64,000 bases of DNA from Diphasiastrum complanatum (GCA_029204225.1 CM055092.1:27324320-27388319); one strand, 5' to 3'; positions 22,921-35,000 are shown, counted from the first letter of the stretch. Notes: generated by a model not told the origin, from the letters alone. Program-made: numbers and translations.

Positions 22921-23710
22921 TTTTCCATGCACGCAACCTCCTCCCCAAGTTTTTAAGTTAGAAAAAGCTCATGCATGGGTGAGGGGAGGATCATGCATGG
23001 TGCACCCATAAACATGCGCAAAACTGTACATAAGCACATCTCGAATATCAAATATTTGAGTCTTTGGAAAGATTAGCGTCCTTGGATTAATTTGAGCCTT
23101 CAAAAAAATTCTAGTCTTCGGGAAAATAAAATTGAGTCTTTAAAAAAATTCGAGTAATCGAAAAAATTTGAGTCTTTTGAAAAATTCGACTTGACAATAC
23201 AAAGGTCTTTCAATCCTTTGGAAAAATTCGATCCTTTGGAGTTAAAAATAGTGAGTTTGGGCTTGTGGTTAAACATTCATGAAAATGGTGGGCCATGAAG
23301 AATTGAAAAAAAAAAGAAACAGTTTTAGGTTGTCAATTTTTTTTTTTTTGTTCATGATTTATGGGTAAAACTTTGGTAATTCAAAATAAATAAGAAAGCC
23401 ATGTAATAAAGATTATTGGCTAAAGTTTAAAGCACATTGAAATGTGTGAAGAAAATAAAACCTTAACTTCAAACTTCAAATATTTGAATTTAGAGAAAGA
23501 TATTTGAATTTAGTGATTGAGAGGGAGGGGTGGGGAATCTTTTTGGGGCCCACTCCCCAATGCACACAATGTGCAAATGTATGGGGATATGCACTTTCCC
23601 CATACATGCATCCTCCTCCCTAAGTTTTTTAGTTAAAAAAAGCTCATGCATGAGTGAGGGGAGGAGGATGCATGGGTGCACCCATACACATGCGCAAAAG
23701 TGTACATAAG
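22921..23710. repeat. direct repeat pair rich in CATGCATG
   Basis: About 114 bp at 22921-23034 recurs at 23597-23710. Both contain CCTCCTCCCYAAGTTTTT, GCTCATGCATG, GTGAGGGGAGGA and CACCCATA-ACATGCGCAAAA. They may be the ends of a short non-autonomous element or a dispersed duplication. CATGCATG is also the RY motif bound by plant B3-domain factors, but its repeat nature makes a regulatory role uncertain. Confidence 0.65.
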
Positions 23711-23990
23711 TTTAAATATATATATAGATAGATATATATATATCCTTGAATATTTGAAAACATTTGAAAACACAATTTCTCCTACTCTGGATGAGTATGT
23801 GGATAAATTGGAACTAATTAACATTTTTGATGTTCATGAAATTGTATCTAGTTCCTTATCCGTTTCCCACAGATATGCCAGTCACCATAAGTGCAAGAAG
23901 AGAATTGAGAGATTCCATATCTTTGTGATTTCTTTTCGGAAACATTTGTTTTATTTCAAAAGAGTGCTTTGTGCATTGGAACAAGTTGAA
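23035..23990 (+). other. gene-poor region upstream of copia gag B
   Basis: AT-rich, with a short TA/GATA-type simple repeat at about 23715-23743 and a run of T at about 23336-23350. The part next to 24014 is presumably the leader of copia element B; no PBS was recognised. Confidence 0.45.
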
Positions 23991-24013
23991 GGAGAAAGAT
24001 CAGGTCATTGCAA

Positions 24014-24566
24014 CATGGCTACAATGAGTGGATTAATGTTGGAAGGCAATGACAAGCTTACCTCATCCAACTATTCTACATGGAAGGTGAGGATGGAATC
24101 ACTTCTTGAAATGCATGAGTTGACGGATATTGTTGTAGGGTTGGAGGAGAGACCCTTGGTTCACCAAGATCAATTGAGATATGACAAGAGACCTAAGAAA
24201 GCTCTACACATGATCAAGATGAATGTTACCAATGAGCTACTCAAGGAGATTGGTAAGTCCAATTCATCTTGAGAGGCTTGGGAAACTTTGAAGAAGCTTT
24301 ATGAATCCAAGTCTATTTCTAGAGTGTTGACTCTAAGAAGACAAATCTTTCAAAGCATTAAAAGAAAGAGGAGATTCCTAATACCTTTCTTTTGAGAGTG
24401 AAGGCTTTAAGTGATGAGTTAGCTTGCATTGATGAGAGAATTAAGGAGGGAGAGATTGTTTAAGTTATTCTTAATGGTTTGTTGGATGCTCATGCTAACA
24501 TTGTATAAGGTCTTACTGTTCAAAAAACTTTGCGAAGTTTGGTTGATCTTCAAGAGATCTTGATCA
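24014..24566 (+). pseudogene. copia element B gag (UBN2) remnant
   Basis: Starts at ATGGCTACAATGAGTGG and reads NYSTWKVRMESLLEMHELTDI and ALHMIKMNVTNELLKEIG, the same capsid family as element A (6825). TGA at 24270-24272, a frameshift near 24365 and TAA codons at places where Gln is expected (EIV-stop-VILNG, NIV-stop-GLTV) break it. The nucleocapsid knuckle is missing, because the downstream frame changes into an unrelated ORF. Confidence 0.8.
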
Positions 24567-25433
24567 ATGAAGAATATAGGCTTCAAGCAAGAGGCGGATC
24601 TACATCGATATCTCAAGATGAGGAGGCCATGTTCATCAAGCTTGGAAAATGAGGAGATCACTCAAGAGGAGATCTTGGCAAAGTGTGATCTTGCTTGCAT
24701 TGAGGAGGAGCATCAAAAGGAGGAAGATCTTGAGGATCAGCCTCAAAGCATGAGAGTTCCAAGGGGTTTCCCAATGACAATGGCTGAGTCATCAAATTGC
24801 ATGCAAATTGTTCATTCAAGTGTGCATCTTGCAAGGGTGGTGAGCATTGGAGAGTCTACTATCTTTGAATACTTTTTGGAAAGTATTAGTAGACATGAGG
24901 TTACTTGTTTTTTATCTTTAAGATCTATGGTGTTTAGTACTCGTTATGCCAAGACAATGAAATTAGATGCTTTCAAATCTTCATTTGTTGTTGATAAAGC
25001 AATTTCATTGGATAACTATTTTTGTATTAGTTTGAATAGTGTCATAAAAGATGAAACATCACTTTTATTGCAAATCTTTGGGTCCACATGCTTTGAGCAT
25101 GATCATTCCAATGTAAGGACCAAAGATTATCCTATTTCAATGATAGGAATAATGTCAGTGTTTTGCTCTTCAAGTAGAGATTGTAGAATCTACTTGTTTT
25201 CCATCAAAGAAGTTGTCAATGGTGGAAATGTGATCTTTCAAAAGTGGAAGATCTGTAAACTTGAAGAAGCACCTTTGGATCAACACCTTATTCAATTCAT
25301 TGATGGTTTGGAGTCAAGTCAAGTGGAGGAGCAAGCTCAAGACCCGAGGACTCCAAGAAGAACCATGAGTATCAAGATGGAGCCATCTAGGCACAAGGCA
25401 AGTTGTCTTTGGCAACATTATGTATGCACTTAG
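24567..25433 (+). CDS. 288-codon open frame replacing copia protease-integrase
   Basis: An uninterrupted frame lies where copia nucleocapsid, protease and integrase should be. Its first 20 codons are a shifted continuation of gag. Its last 40 codons (EEQAQDPRTPRRTMSIKMEPSR) match the integrase-RT linker of the related element at 10530-10440. The central part, about residues 60-230, with FEYFLESISRHEVTCFLSL and KDETSLLLQIFGSTCFEHD, resembles no retroelement domain I know. It could be captured host sequence or chance-open DNA. It has no signal peptide or membrane segment and no clear promoter. The function is unknown, and it may not be translated. Confidence 0.4.
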   Translation: MKNIGFKQEADLHRYLKMRRPCSSSLENEEITQEEILAKCDLACIEEEHQKEEDLEDQPQSMRVPRGFPMTMAESSNCMQIVHSSVHLARVVSIGESTIFEYFLESISRHEVTCFLSLRSMVFSTRYAKTMKLDAFKSSFVVDKAISLDNYFCISLNSVIKDETSLLLQIFGSTCFEHDHSNVRTKDYPISMIGIMSVFCSSSRDCRIYLFSIKEVVNGGNVIFQKWKICKLEEAPLDQHLIQFIDGLESSQVEEQAQDPRTPRRTMSIKMEPSRHKASCLWQHYVCT

Positions 25434-25664
25434 TAATTTTATTGATGTATCTTCAAGTGCACAAAATGCCTTGGAATCCATGGCTTGGCATGATGTATAG
25501 TTTTTGAAGTGTGCTACATGTATATAGACACATTTGTGGAACATCTTGTAAGGGATTCTTTATGAGGTGGTGAAAGATCCTTCATGGACATCATTCTCTA
25601 TTCGAGTCTCAAAAGTTTCTTGTTTGTAGCTGGATTTTTTAGACACTTCTAAAAGCATTCATTA

Positions 25665-25938
25665 AGTTAGAATTAAAGTAGAATCACTGTGTTACTATAC
25701 TGTGGGTCCTATCAGTGGATAAGGATCAGTTGGCCTCACCACGAGGCAAGTCAACGGGACACGCGTCCCGTCAACGACAACCTGGGTCATGCATGTGTTG
25801 TCTGAGTAAACAACTATATGTACAATGTAATTTCATTTTGAGAGATATAGTTGCTATGTGAGCTTGTTTTGGAGAGTGTTTTTTGTCTGTGTTACTGTGT
25901 AGCATAATCTGTGTTTCTGTGCAAAGCAAATTCTAAGT
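25665..25938 (+). repeat. 5' LTR of element C
   Basis: 274 bp, AGTTAGAATTAAAG...AATTCTAAGT, followed directly by the PBS. Confidence 0.88.
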
Positions 25939-25951
25939 TGGTATCAGAGCC
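25939..25951 (+). other. primer-binding site of element C
   Basis: TGGTATCAGAGCC is the exact canonical initiator tRNA-Met type site. Confidence 0.92.
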
Positions 25952-27264
25952 GTACAGGGAGTGTACACAGTGCAGCATCACCGTTGAAGAGAGCTTCGGG
26001 AGAACTGTCTTCTGAGAGTTCGGGGTTTATGGTGGGTTGAAGACGGAAAGAGAAGCACTGGTGCACGGTTTCTAGTTTATAGAGGCTTGATAAGCCCAAC
26101 AGAGGGATTATTAGCCTATGCATAGCATCAGATAGGAAAAAATTTGGTGAAAAATTGACAATTTTGAAGCCAGCTGAGAATTGAAACCGGGTTTGGGGTT
26201 ACGGTTTTTTATACATAACTGGTGATTTCTTTGCTGTTTGTGTACCGTTTTGGATGCCGTAAGGACATGAAGGAAGCTAATCACATTGTCAACCAGCCAC
26301 GGAGAGATTCTGAGGTTTATGTCAAAGATTTGTCTCCAGACAGTTAACCTAGCAGATTTGCAGTAAAAGGTGAAAAAAGCCACTTTGTCAAGTTGAGCTA
26401 AAATCACCGTTTCTCCACGAAATTTCTTGAGTGAACACTCTACAGACTTGGTATCAGTAGGGCGACCCTGCTCCAGGCCTCAAACTGTGCTCAAATCGAT
26501 CCATAGACGAGTTAGATCAAGCAAAAACGAGTGGGGGGGGGAGGTGCGGCCATAGATAGGGAGGTCGCGGACTGTTTGCGCGTGGAACCAACGTGAAACC
26601 ATAGTGTTTCGAAGTGGACAGTGTCTACAAGACTTTCCATTGGTGCACAAAAGTGCTCAGATCCATTGGATAGAGAAGTTACAAGATCGACGGCTCAGAT
26701 TGTGCTACCCACAAGGGATATCCACAGTTGGATCAGATTCAACCATTGGATGGAGTCTGAAGGGTTGTTGAAGAGGGCCTTGAAGAAGTGAAGTGCATTT
26801 TGGCCTTTAACTTCATTAAAAATTTTCATATTGAAATTGGAGTTGGGTCCCTTCACAAATGAAGAGTGAAGGTTTTTCAAGGTGAAGAAACAGTTCAAAA
26901 ACTAGAAAAGTCCCTATTTTTGGGTCCTTTGCCCGTTTTGACCCAAACGAAAGGCTATAACCTCCAAATGAAGGGCACCCAGACTGTACCTGCAAGTACG
27001 GTACAACAAAACGGAGTTATTGCAGTGGAGAAAGTGTTTGGAGTACGCCAAAAGTGATTTCATCATTCCATTGGGCACGTTGTTGGGAGTTGACGACTGA
27101 GTGCATTTCGGAAGGCGACGCTGATTTGGCTTTCAAATTGGTGGAAAAACGTCGAGTGGCCTGGTAAGAAAAAAAGTGCAGGTCATTATTTACAACTTCT
27201 GACATCATTGTTGGCCTCGGCATACTGTTTTTAGCCTACGACAGAAGTTTCAAGCAGTTTTGCG
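25952..27264 (+). other. long untranslated leader of element C
   Basis: About 1.3 kb without a retroelement domain separates the PBS from gag. It contains a G9 run at about 26532-26540 and a second TTGGTATCAG-like word at about 26446. Small open frames in it have no recognisable product. Confidence 0.6.
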
Positions 27265-28643
27265 ATGGCAAACATGGGAGAGTCCATTTTGAGTGAAAGT
27301 AGCAAATTGGATGAGATTTCTATCTATGTAGTGTGGAAATTCAAAATGAAAAACATACTGATGGAGAAAGACGTGTGGGAAGTCGTCACAGGTGATGAGA
27401 GAAGGCCGTCAAATGAAGCGGATATCAAAGTGTTCGACAAAAAGATGAGAAAAGCTTTGACTTTATTAACTTGTCAGTGAAGGATCACATCATTACCCAC
27501 ATTTGTGATGCTGTTACACCCAGACAGGCATGGGATGTGCTAAAGGAGCAATTCGAGACGTCAAATCCGTCAAGAATCATGTTTCTAAAGTCAAAGTTGA
27601 ATAGTGCCCGCATGGAACAAGGAGAGCACATTCAGACGTACATGACCAGAATCAAGACAATGAGAGACGAACTGCATTCTATTGGTGAGCACATACGTGA
27701 CGTGGAGCTGGTGCATAATGCATTGTGCGGCATTGCAGAACCCTATCAGATGTTTGTGAGCAGAATAGCATCAAGAGAAAGATTGCCAACCTCTGATGAG
27801 CTCACAGGAATCTTGATGCAGGAAGAGCGACGACGAGAAATGGTGAAAGCTAGACGTCAAAATACTGACAATCAGGCACTTGCGACACGCCAAAAACAAG
27901 GCAAGGACAAGGGCAAGAAGAAGTCTAAACAACAATTTGCCAAGTCTCAGAAGGACGAGGGATCTTCCAGTAAAACTAAGAAGAAAGGCAAGTGCTTCCA
28001 TTTTGGTAAAAAGGGCCATTGGAAGAGTGAATGTCGCAAATTCCTGGCGGAACAAGACAAGGGGAAACCAAAACAAGCAGGTAACCTTGTCGATGAGGGT
28101 GAGATTGAAGACTCTAGCATCTTCATATCTGCATTGTCATCTAATCAAGATGATCAAGCATGGTATATTGACTTGGGAGCCACAAGACACATGACAGGTA
28201 ACAAGAATTGGTTCAGTAGCTTGAAAGTATTGGATAATGGAACATCTGTTTCACAAGCAAATGGTGAGGTGTGCAAAATCAAGGGGATAGGCACCGTTTC
28301 AATCCAACTACCTGATGGCAAAAGTAGGATGATCAGGGAGGTACTTTACGTACCAGGTTTGAGGAAAAATCTACTTTCTGTTGGAGTCATTACTGATCAA
28401 AAGTTGAAAGTAAAATTCGTCCATGATCGTTGCTTTGTGAAGGATGTGAACCAAAAGTTCAAAGTTATTGCGGATGGAGTAAGAGAGCCCAATACAAAAT
28501 TGTACAGGTTGAATGCTACAATTAAGGGGCAACATGGACTTGTATCGTCCATTCCATTGCAAACTAAGATGTGGCATAAGAGGCTTGGTCACTTGAACTT
28601 GGGAAGCCTCAATTTGATGAGAAAATTGGAGACGGTAACATGA
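27265..28643 (+). pseudogene. element C gag-protease-pre-integrase
   Basis: The ATG at 27265 begins a gag whose frame shifts near 27475 and continues open to 28643. It shows PRQAWDVLKEQFET and MRDELHSIGEHI (UBN2 capsid). The nucleocapsid knuckle reads CFHFGKKGHWKSEC, with Phe at the second cysteine position. The protease active site reads IDLGATRHM, so the Ser/Thr of the D-S/T-G triad is Leu. The pre-integrase segment WHKRLGHLNLGSL is intact. These two substitutions would impair RNA binding and proteolysis. Confidence 0.88.
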
Positions 28644-28689
28644 TTTCCTACCATTGAGAGAAGTTCAATAAAGGGGGTGTTGCAAGAGC

Positions 28690-30829
28690 AAAGAACATCC
28701 TGGATTTAATCCACACAGATTTATGCGGGAGGGACGTAAACTTGATGTAAAAGCTATCAAGTGCATAATCCTAGGATATGATGATCATGTGAAGGGCTAT
28801 AGATGTTTTGATCCAGTGGAAAACAAAATCCATATAAGCCGTGATGTTATCTTTGATGAATCCAAGATGTATGAAGACGAGGATGCTGAGAAGATAGACA
28901 CATCCAGTGGGAAAGATGGTATAAAGAGGATACCACCTGATGATGATCCATTCATTGACCTTCCAAGTGATGAACATGAGGATACATCTCAAGATACTAC
29001 TACTCAACCTCAAGAAACAGGTTGGAGAGGTAGGGACAAACCTTTTGGTGCAAGAAGGATTGAAATTGCAGGTGACAAACGCAAGGAGAAGGATGTACCG
29101 TGGGATACATTTTCACCAGGAAGCCGATCACCTAACAGGAAGCTCCCTAAGTGGTTTGAGAGATTGTTGGAGAGCCGCGACATGAATGACTTTCTAGGAT
29201 CATCTAGACAAGGAGAGCTACGAAGATCAACAAGAGAGAAGACACAACCTGAAAGGTATGAAGCAAATTATGCTCTCTTATCTAGCATTATTCAAAGCAA
29301 AGAACCTTCAACTTATGGTGAAGCGAAGGATGATGACATTTGGGTCAAGGCCATGGGAGAGGAGATGGAGTCAATTGCTAAGCATAGCACATGGGACTTA
29401 GTAGAACTACCAGTTGGCAAGAAACCCATTGGTTGCAATGGGTATACAAGACTAAGTACCATGCAGATGGAAGTATAGCAAAGCACAAGGCAAGATTGGT
29501 GATCAAAGGGTACGCACAAAGTAAAGGCATCAACTATGAGGAGTCCTTTGCGCCGGTTTGTAAGTGGAATACTCTCCATCTACTTGTTGCTTTAGCTTCA
29601 CATTTTGGTTGGCCTTTGCATCAGATGGATGTGAAATCTGCTTTTCTAAATGGTGAGTTAGAAGAAGTATTCATGGATCAATTTGAAGGCTTTGTAGCGA
29701 AGGGACAGGAAAATAAAGTATGTAGCTTGAAGAAAGCGCTTTATGGTCTTAAACAAGCACCACGTGTGTGGTATAGCAGGATTGATGCCTACTTTCATTC
29801 AAAGGGGATGGTGAGAACACATTCTGATCCTAACCTATATGTCTTATGCTTTGATGGTAAGGTTGTCTTGATTGCTCTTTATGTTGATGACTTGATTATT
29901 ACGGGAAATAATCAAGAGATGATAGACATGATCAAGAAAGACCTCATGGAACAATTCAAGATGACAGATCTCAGCCTGATGCATTACTGCCTTGGAGTAG
30001 AAGTGTGGCAAAAAGGACATGAAGTGGGTTTAACACAGGTGAAGTATGTCAAAGAGTTGCTGCATAGGTTTAGGTTGCAAGATTACAAACCAGTAAACAC
30101 TCTTATTGAACCAGGTAAAAAGCTTTCTGAGCTTGATGAGTCACAGTCATTTGATGCTACGCTGTATAGACAGTTAGTAGGGAGCTTGATTTACCTTACT
30201 ACGACTAGACCAGATATATGCTATGCTGTTGGCATTGTAAGTCAGTTCATGGTAGCACCTACGGAAATGAATTGGAAGGCAGCTAAACGCATTTTGTGTT
30301 ATGTGAAAGGCACTTCAAAGTATGGCTTGATTTACAGGAAGCATGATGGTTTACCTGAGTTGTGTGGCTATGTGGATGCGGATTGGGGAGGTGACTATGA
30401 TGATCGTAGATCCACCACAGGGTATGTATTCCAGTTTTGTGGTAGTTGCTTTTCCTAGTCTAGTATGAGACAAAGTACAATTGCTCTTTCCACCATAGAA
30501 GCAGAGTATAAGGCAATGTGTAGTGTAGCACATGAAACTATATGATTGAGACAAATCTTGGAAGAAATTGGCATGAAGCAGAAAAATCCCACGACTTTAC
30601 ATAGCGACAGTCAGAGTGGCATTCAACTAGCAAAGAATCTAGTGTTCCATGCGACAACTAAACACATTGAGATTCAGTATCACTTTATACGTGAGAGGCT
30701 GCTGAGTTGTGAAATTCATGTTGTTCATTGTAGCACAGAAGAACAACTAGTTGATATTTTCACTAAGCCACTTATTGGAGAAAAGTTTGATAAGTTTAGA
30801 TCAAAGCTTTCTGTACTTAAAGTTTGTTG
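28690..30829 (+). pseudogene. element C pol: integrase core deleted, RT and RNase H present
   Basis: LDLIHTDLCG, with the first integrase Asp, is followed immediately by REGRKLDVKAIK from the integrase C-terminus, so the second Asp and the Glu are deleted. The frame is then open through SRDVIFDE to 29478. A one-base shift near 29435 leads to the RT (MDVKSAFLNGELEE, GLKQAPRVW, catalytic YVDDLIITGN) and RNase H (STIEAEYKAM, DIFTKPL). Two stops, TAG at 30456-30458 and TGA at 30543-30545, stand at positions where copia RNase H has Trp. The natural end is TGA at 30827-30829. Confidence 0.9.
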
Positions 30830-30870
30830 ACTTTAAAACTATGTATATGACTGTATAAAAAGTAGACTCT

Positions 30871-30884
30871 ACTTTAAGGGAGAG
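30871..30884 (+). other. polypurine tract of element C
   Basis: The purine-rich AAGGGAGAG immediately precedes the 3' LTR and marks plus-strand priming. Confidence 0.8.
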
Positions 30885-31158
30885 AGTTAGAATTAAAGTA
30901 GAATCACTGTGTTACTGTACTGTGGGTCCTATCAGTGGATAAGGATCAATTGGCCTCGCCACGAGGCAAGTTAACGGGACACGCGTCCTGCCAACGACAA
31001 CCTGGGTCATGCATGGGTTGCTTGAGTGAACAACTATATGTACAATGTAATTTCATTTTGAGAAATATAGTTGCTATGTGAGCTTGTTGTGGAGAGTGTT
31101 TTATGTCTGTGTTACTGTGTAGCATAATCTGTGTTCCTGTGCAAAGCAAATTCTAAGT
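30885..31158 (+). repeat. 3' LTR of element C
   Basis: 274 bp, the same length as the 5' LTR; ends AATTCTAAGT, then CATTCAT. Confidence 0.88.
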
Positions 31159-31165
31159 CATTCAT

Positions 31166-31869
31166 CTAGAAAGAGAGTTGTAAATAGATCAAGCTAAATT
31201 TGAGGAGCAGTGTGAAGAGTTGCCAAAAATTGACAAATCTCGATTAAAAACTATGTAGTATAATGTAAATTTTGTACATAAGTGGATTCCACACATGTGA
31301 GGCCAAGATGCCACATGGAAAACCACTCCTAATGTAGGTTAGGTCAATTCAAGAGAGTTGGTCATGTCTATTTAGTGGTCAGCCCTACTTTTAGGTTTGA
31401 CCAACTAGCTACCTACCAAGCACAAGTCTAGGATCCAGGCTAGGGTTTCATTTTAGGGCAAGAAAGGTGAGTTAACTTCCTTATTACATGCTGGAAATCC
31501 ACCTAACTTCAAGAAGGAAGTCGAATTTGCTATGTATTTCAAGCTCCCATAGTGAGAAGATAGAAAATTTTTGGAGCTCATTGGCAATCTTACACTATGT
31601 ACATCGAGTTTTTGTGATCCAAATGCAACCAAATCAATTTCTACTTGTTTCTCAGGTTGAAGGCCGTACTACATCCTGTAGTACACATGTGTGGGCTCGG
31701 ATTTCAATTTTGATCAATGTTTTTGATTGTTAATGCTTGTTGTTTGTCAAATTGCCAATCTAGATCAATTTTTTGATGACTAGTTTTTTCATAGATTGTT
31801 AAGCAAGCATCCAATCACTCTTGTGGATCTTTTGTAGATCCATTTATGGTCCTAAAGTACAGTTCTTTC
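31166..31869 (+). other. continuation of element B, possibly its 3' LTR
   Basis: No coding. CACACATGTGAGG (31288) and GAAGGCCGTACTACATCC...CACATGTGTGG (31660-31692) resemble end motifs of the LTR at 8301-8836. This suggests that element B, interrupted by element C, resumes here. The boundaries were not resolved. Confidence 0.45.
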
Positions 31870-32145
31870 ACATGCAAAAGGTAAAAGTCAAGGGAAGTTA
31901 TTCAAACAAGATTCTTGTGTTATTGCTAACCAAGTTGGATGTGTGGCAAGTGAGCAAATACCTATTCAAGAGGTTTGGATGATAAGAGGATGGGGCATCT
32001 CAACTACAAGTCATTGGAGGTAATGGCTAGAAAGCAATTTGTGATTGGTCTTCCATGTTCTTTAACATCCATCATGTTTGTGAGTCTTGTGCTTTGTCAA
32101 AATCACATAGACTACCTTATAAAAAATTAAAAATTTATGAAACTA
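31870..32145 (+). pseudogene. copia pre-integrase fragment
   Basis: KRMGHLNYKSLEVMARKQF, then GLPC and, after a one-base shift, CESCALSKSHRLPYKKLK give the HHCC zinc-binding region of a copia integrase. No other pol domain follows. Confidence 0.75.
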
Positions 32146-34190
32146 GAATGAAATTGTAAAACAGATAAATAAAAATAAAATAAAAATTAGTATAGGTGTC
32201 GTAGACAACCAGCAGGAGAAGAACGATTAGGCATCGGAGACAGCCGTTCACTTCTCTATTACTGATATTTTGATATAAAGAAATGTGAATCAATTAGGCA
32301 TCTATGACATCCATACATTTATTCGTTTGTCGAGTTATTGATAGTAGAAAGAGTGAGAGTTAATCAAACACTTAGCATGAATGCAATTGATAGAACAATA
32401 GCAATTTTGTATAATAAATGTTGTAGTAACAACTATCAAATCACAAGACAATTGCGCAAAGTGCGTGATCTTACTTAAAGCAACAATTAACTACATTGTT
32501 CTGAATACGTTTACTCTCTCTATAAGATCTCTAACTCTGAGGAGTCAGATACTAGAGAAACAATCTTGGTTGTTTGATCTCTATCTAATTTTGATTGATA
32601 CGATTGATACTAATCTATCTTGTCTCTACTCGCTCAGTTTTTTATATAGCTGTTGGATGATCTCATGTTATGCAGTTTAAAAGTTCATTAACAGTTCTAG
32701 TAGTAGATCCGTAGATCGATTATTGGTAGAGCGTGATGACATAAACAAGTTTTATAAAATCTCTTCGCATGTGTGCAAGAGCGTGATATTGCGGTGCAGT
32801 TGCAGCCGCATGTTGACCGCAATCTTTGACTTGCGGTGTTCCTTCGGTCAACAATCCTCTTTGTAAGCTGCAGTTCATTCACTTTGCATGATGACCTCAA
32901 GTAATGACTTGTGGTATTCTTTTGGTCCTCTTCACATTGTGACTGCAAACTAGACTCAGGCAGTTCCTTGCGGTATCTTGCAATGCCTTGCATGTTTGAG
33001 CTTTGCGTGTATTTCTGCAGACTGTGGGAGAAATAACTCATTTCTGCAGCCTCCCTTTTTTTTTTTTTTGTTTTTTCCCTAATCTCCTTGAGTGAAGTGG
33101 AGGGTAGAGCATTAGTATGAATAACATCAGTATGAATAGGATGAACCAGTAGCAACATCAATGATAGTAACAAGATTTGTTAAAAAAGCATCATCAAGAG
33201 GAGTAGGCCCAAATACATCAACAATAGGTAAATCCATAGGTTTCTTATGTATAGTATGTAGAGAAGAGGTGGGACATAGAGGAGTGAGATGTTTGAAATC
33301 TTAAATCTCACAGACGGTAATGTTAAGTTTTTAGAAGTGATGAAAGATATATTAAGAAGTTTAACATTTGTTTTATTTTTTTTTAGAAATCCTTAATTTA
33401 TCCATTTCATGAGATGTATTATAAAGAAATAATTACTTTTGTTTTCTATAGCATGACAATCCGAGTTCATATGCAAAAGTTATTAGAGTTTAACGATCTT
33501 TTGAGAAATACCATAATTTCCCTCTATAAAACATTTCTAGCATCTTTATTCTGACATAAATTCCTTGATACTGATCCAAATTAAGTAGCCCATATTCTCA
33601 AATTGATCATCATAAAAAGTTCTATATGATTCTAGTTCTGCTCAAAATGACCTAAGGTCATTTTTATCAACTTTTTAGAGGTTCCATGTTTTCCTTGTCC
33701 ATATTTTTTTCTCTCTAGCGTTTCTGTCAAAATTTTCTAATTTTTGATTGTAGTTTTCTTAAAATAATGTGGCCACTCACATGGCTCCTTACATAGAAAC
33801 TATTGGATGTATTGGAGACTACGTGCAAGTCTTGGATCCAACCGTACAATGGCCTACATGCGCGAAGCATTCAAATTCTAATAAAACCCTAGGTATGAGC
33901 CCTTATATCATGTTCCGGGCTCTAGATCCATGAGCACAAAATGCTAAGTCTTAGACGTAGGTGCTTCTGGGATTTATGCCATCCTCATCACACACAACCT
34001 CCCAGAACTTGATTTAGAACTGGTTGGGTGAAACCTAATAATTACAACTTTGAACTACAACTGTAACAATTAGTGTGAAAGCTAGACTCACGGGAGTGTC
34101 AAGAATAGAAATTACCCAAGACAGAAGGCACCCAAGGCTCAACTATCCATGAAGGACACTCTTTCTAGCTTGGCTCTTTGATCCTCATTC
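32146..34190. other. gene-poor region between copia scraps
   Basis: No recognisable coding. A 158-codon minus-strand frame at 32697-33173 has low-complexity, unfamiliar sequence and sits next to a run of T (about 33058-33069). Words near 32200 (AGGCATCGGAGACAGCC) resemble 35020 (AGGCATCAAAGACAGCC), so the two stretches may be diverged LTRs flanking the copia fragment at 34190-35000. Confidence 0.45.
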
Positions 34191-35000
34191 AAATCTTCAT
34201 GAAGAGTTCGATTCTTCTTTTCTGCAATCCTATTTTGTTGAGGTGAATAGGAAGTGGTGAACTGTCTTCTAATACCATGTTCAACCATGTAGTCGGACAT
34301 CTCGTTAGAGAGGTATTCGCCACTAGCATCACTTCAGAGTGCTTTCACTTTTGTAGACATTTGTGTCACAGCCATGGCCCTGAATCTCTTGAAGCATTCA
34401 AAGGCTTCAGATTTGTGCTTACTGAATATGACTGTAGCCCATCTAGAATAATCATTTATAAAAGTAATAAAATAGATTGCATCTCCTAAGGACGAAGCTG
34501 GCATTGGACCACAGAGATCGCTATGTACAAGATACAATACATGCTTTGTTTTGATGGAATGTGATTTGGGAAACTTGCTTCTAGAGTGTTTGCAATAGAG
34601 ATTCACAAAAGAAAAATTTCCTATCTAATGAAGAAGGGAAATACAATCCATCAATTAAGTTATTATAACGCATATAGGAAAGTGATCTTGTATTCACGTG
34701 TCCAAATCAACTATGCCACATAATAGCATTATCGTTTACATTTTCATGAGAGAAGCTAGCTAATGCAATTGAATTAGAGAGTACATAAAGATTTCCGACT
34801 CTAGTGCATGTAGTCAGAGTAGTATCTTCCTTGAATATTGTACACTGCTCAGACGAGAAAGTAACAATGTAGCCCTCATCAGTTATCTTAGAGACTGATA
34901 ATAGGTTCTTTGATGGCTGAAGAATGTGAAAGATGTTGGGAACACAAATACAAAGATCTTTGTTGAAAGTGATCTGGTTCTAAAATAGATGGAAAGAGCA
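34190..35000 (-). pseudogene. copia protease end to integrase core remnant
   Basis: Minus-strand reading gives PSKNLLSVSKITDEGYIV, FGHVNTRSLSYMRY, VHSDLCGPMPAS (first integrase Asp), FINDYSRW, a damaged second Asp region (SDASGEYLSNE) and TTSYSPQQNRIAEKKNRTL (catalytic Glu). Several frames are needed. RT and RNase H are missing on the left side. Confidence 0.8.

Larger units (their letters stand above)
25665..31158 (+). mobile_element. copia element C, both LTRs, nested in element B
   Basis: Two 274-bp LTRs (25665-25938 and 30885-31158) flank a PBS, leader, gag-pol and polypurine tract. I count 14 mismatches and no indels between the LTRs, mostly transitions, so the insertion is moderately old. 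CATTCAT occurs 2 bp before the 5' LTR (25656-25662) and directly after the 3' LTR (31159-31165), a likely target-site duplication. The LTR ends form an inverted TTAGAATT/AATTCTAA. The integrase core is deleted, so the element was defective or became so. It interrupts element B, whose pieces lie on both sides. Confidence 0.9.

Noticed and set aside
22601-22961. Two opposite-strand ORFs of more than 100 codons
   Set aside because: They overlap on both strands, show no known domain and include simple purine runs, so neither could be supported as a gene.
32697-33173. 158-codon minus-strand ORF
   Set aside because: Low-complexity, unfamiliar composition next to a T run, and no start context or homologous motif.
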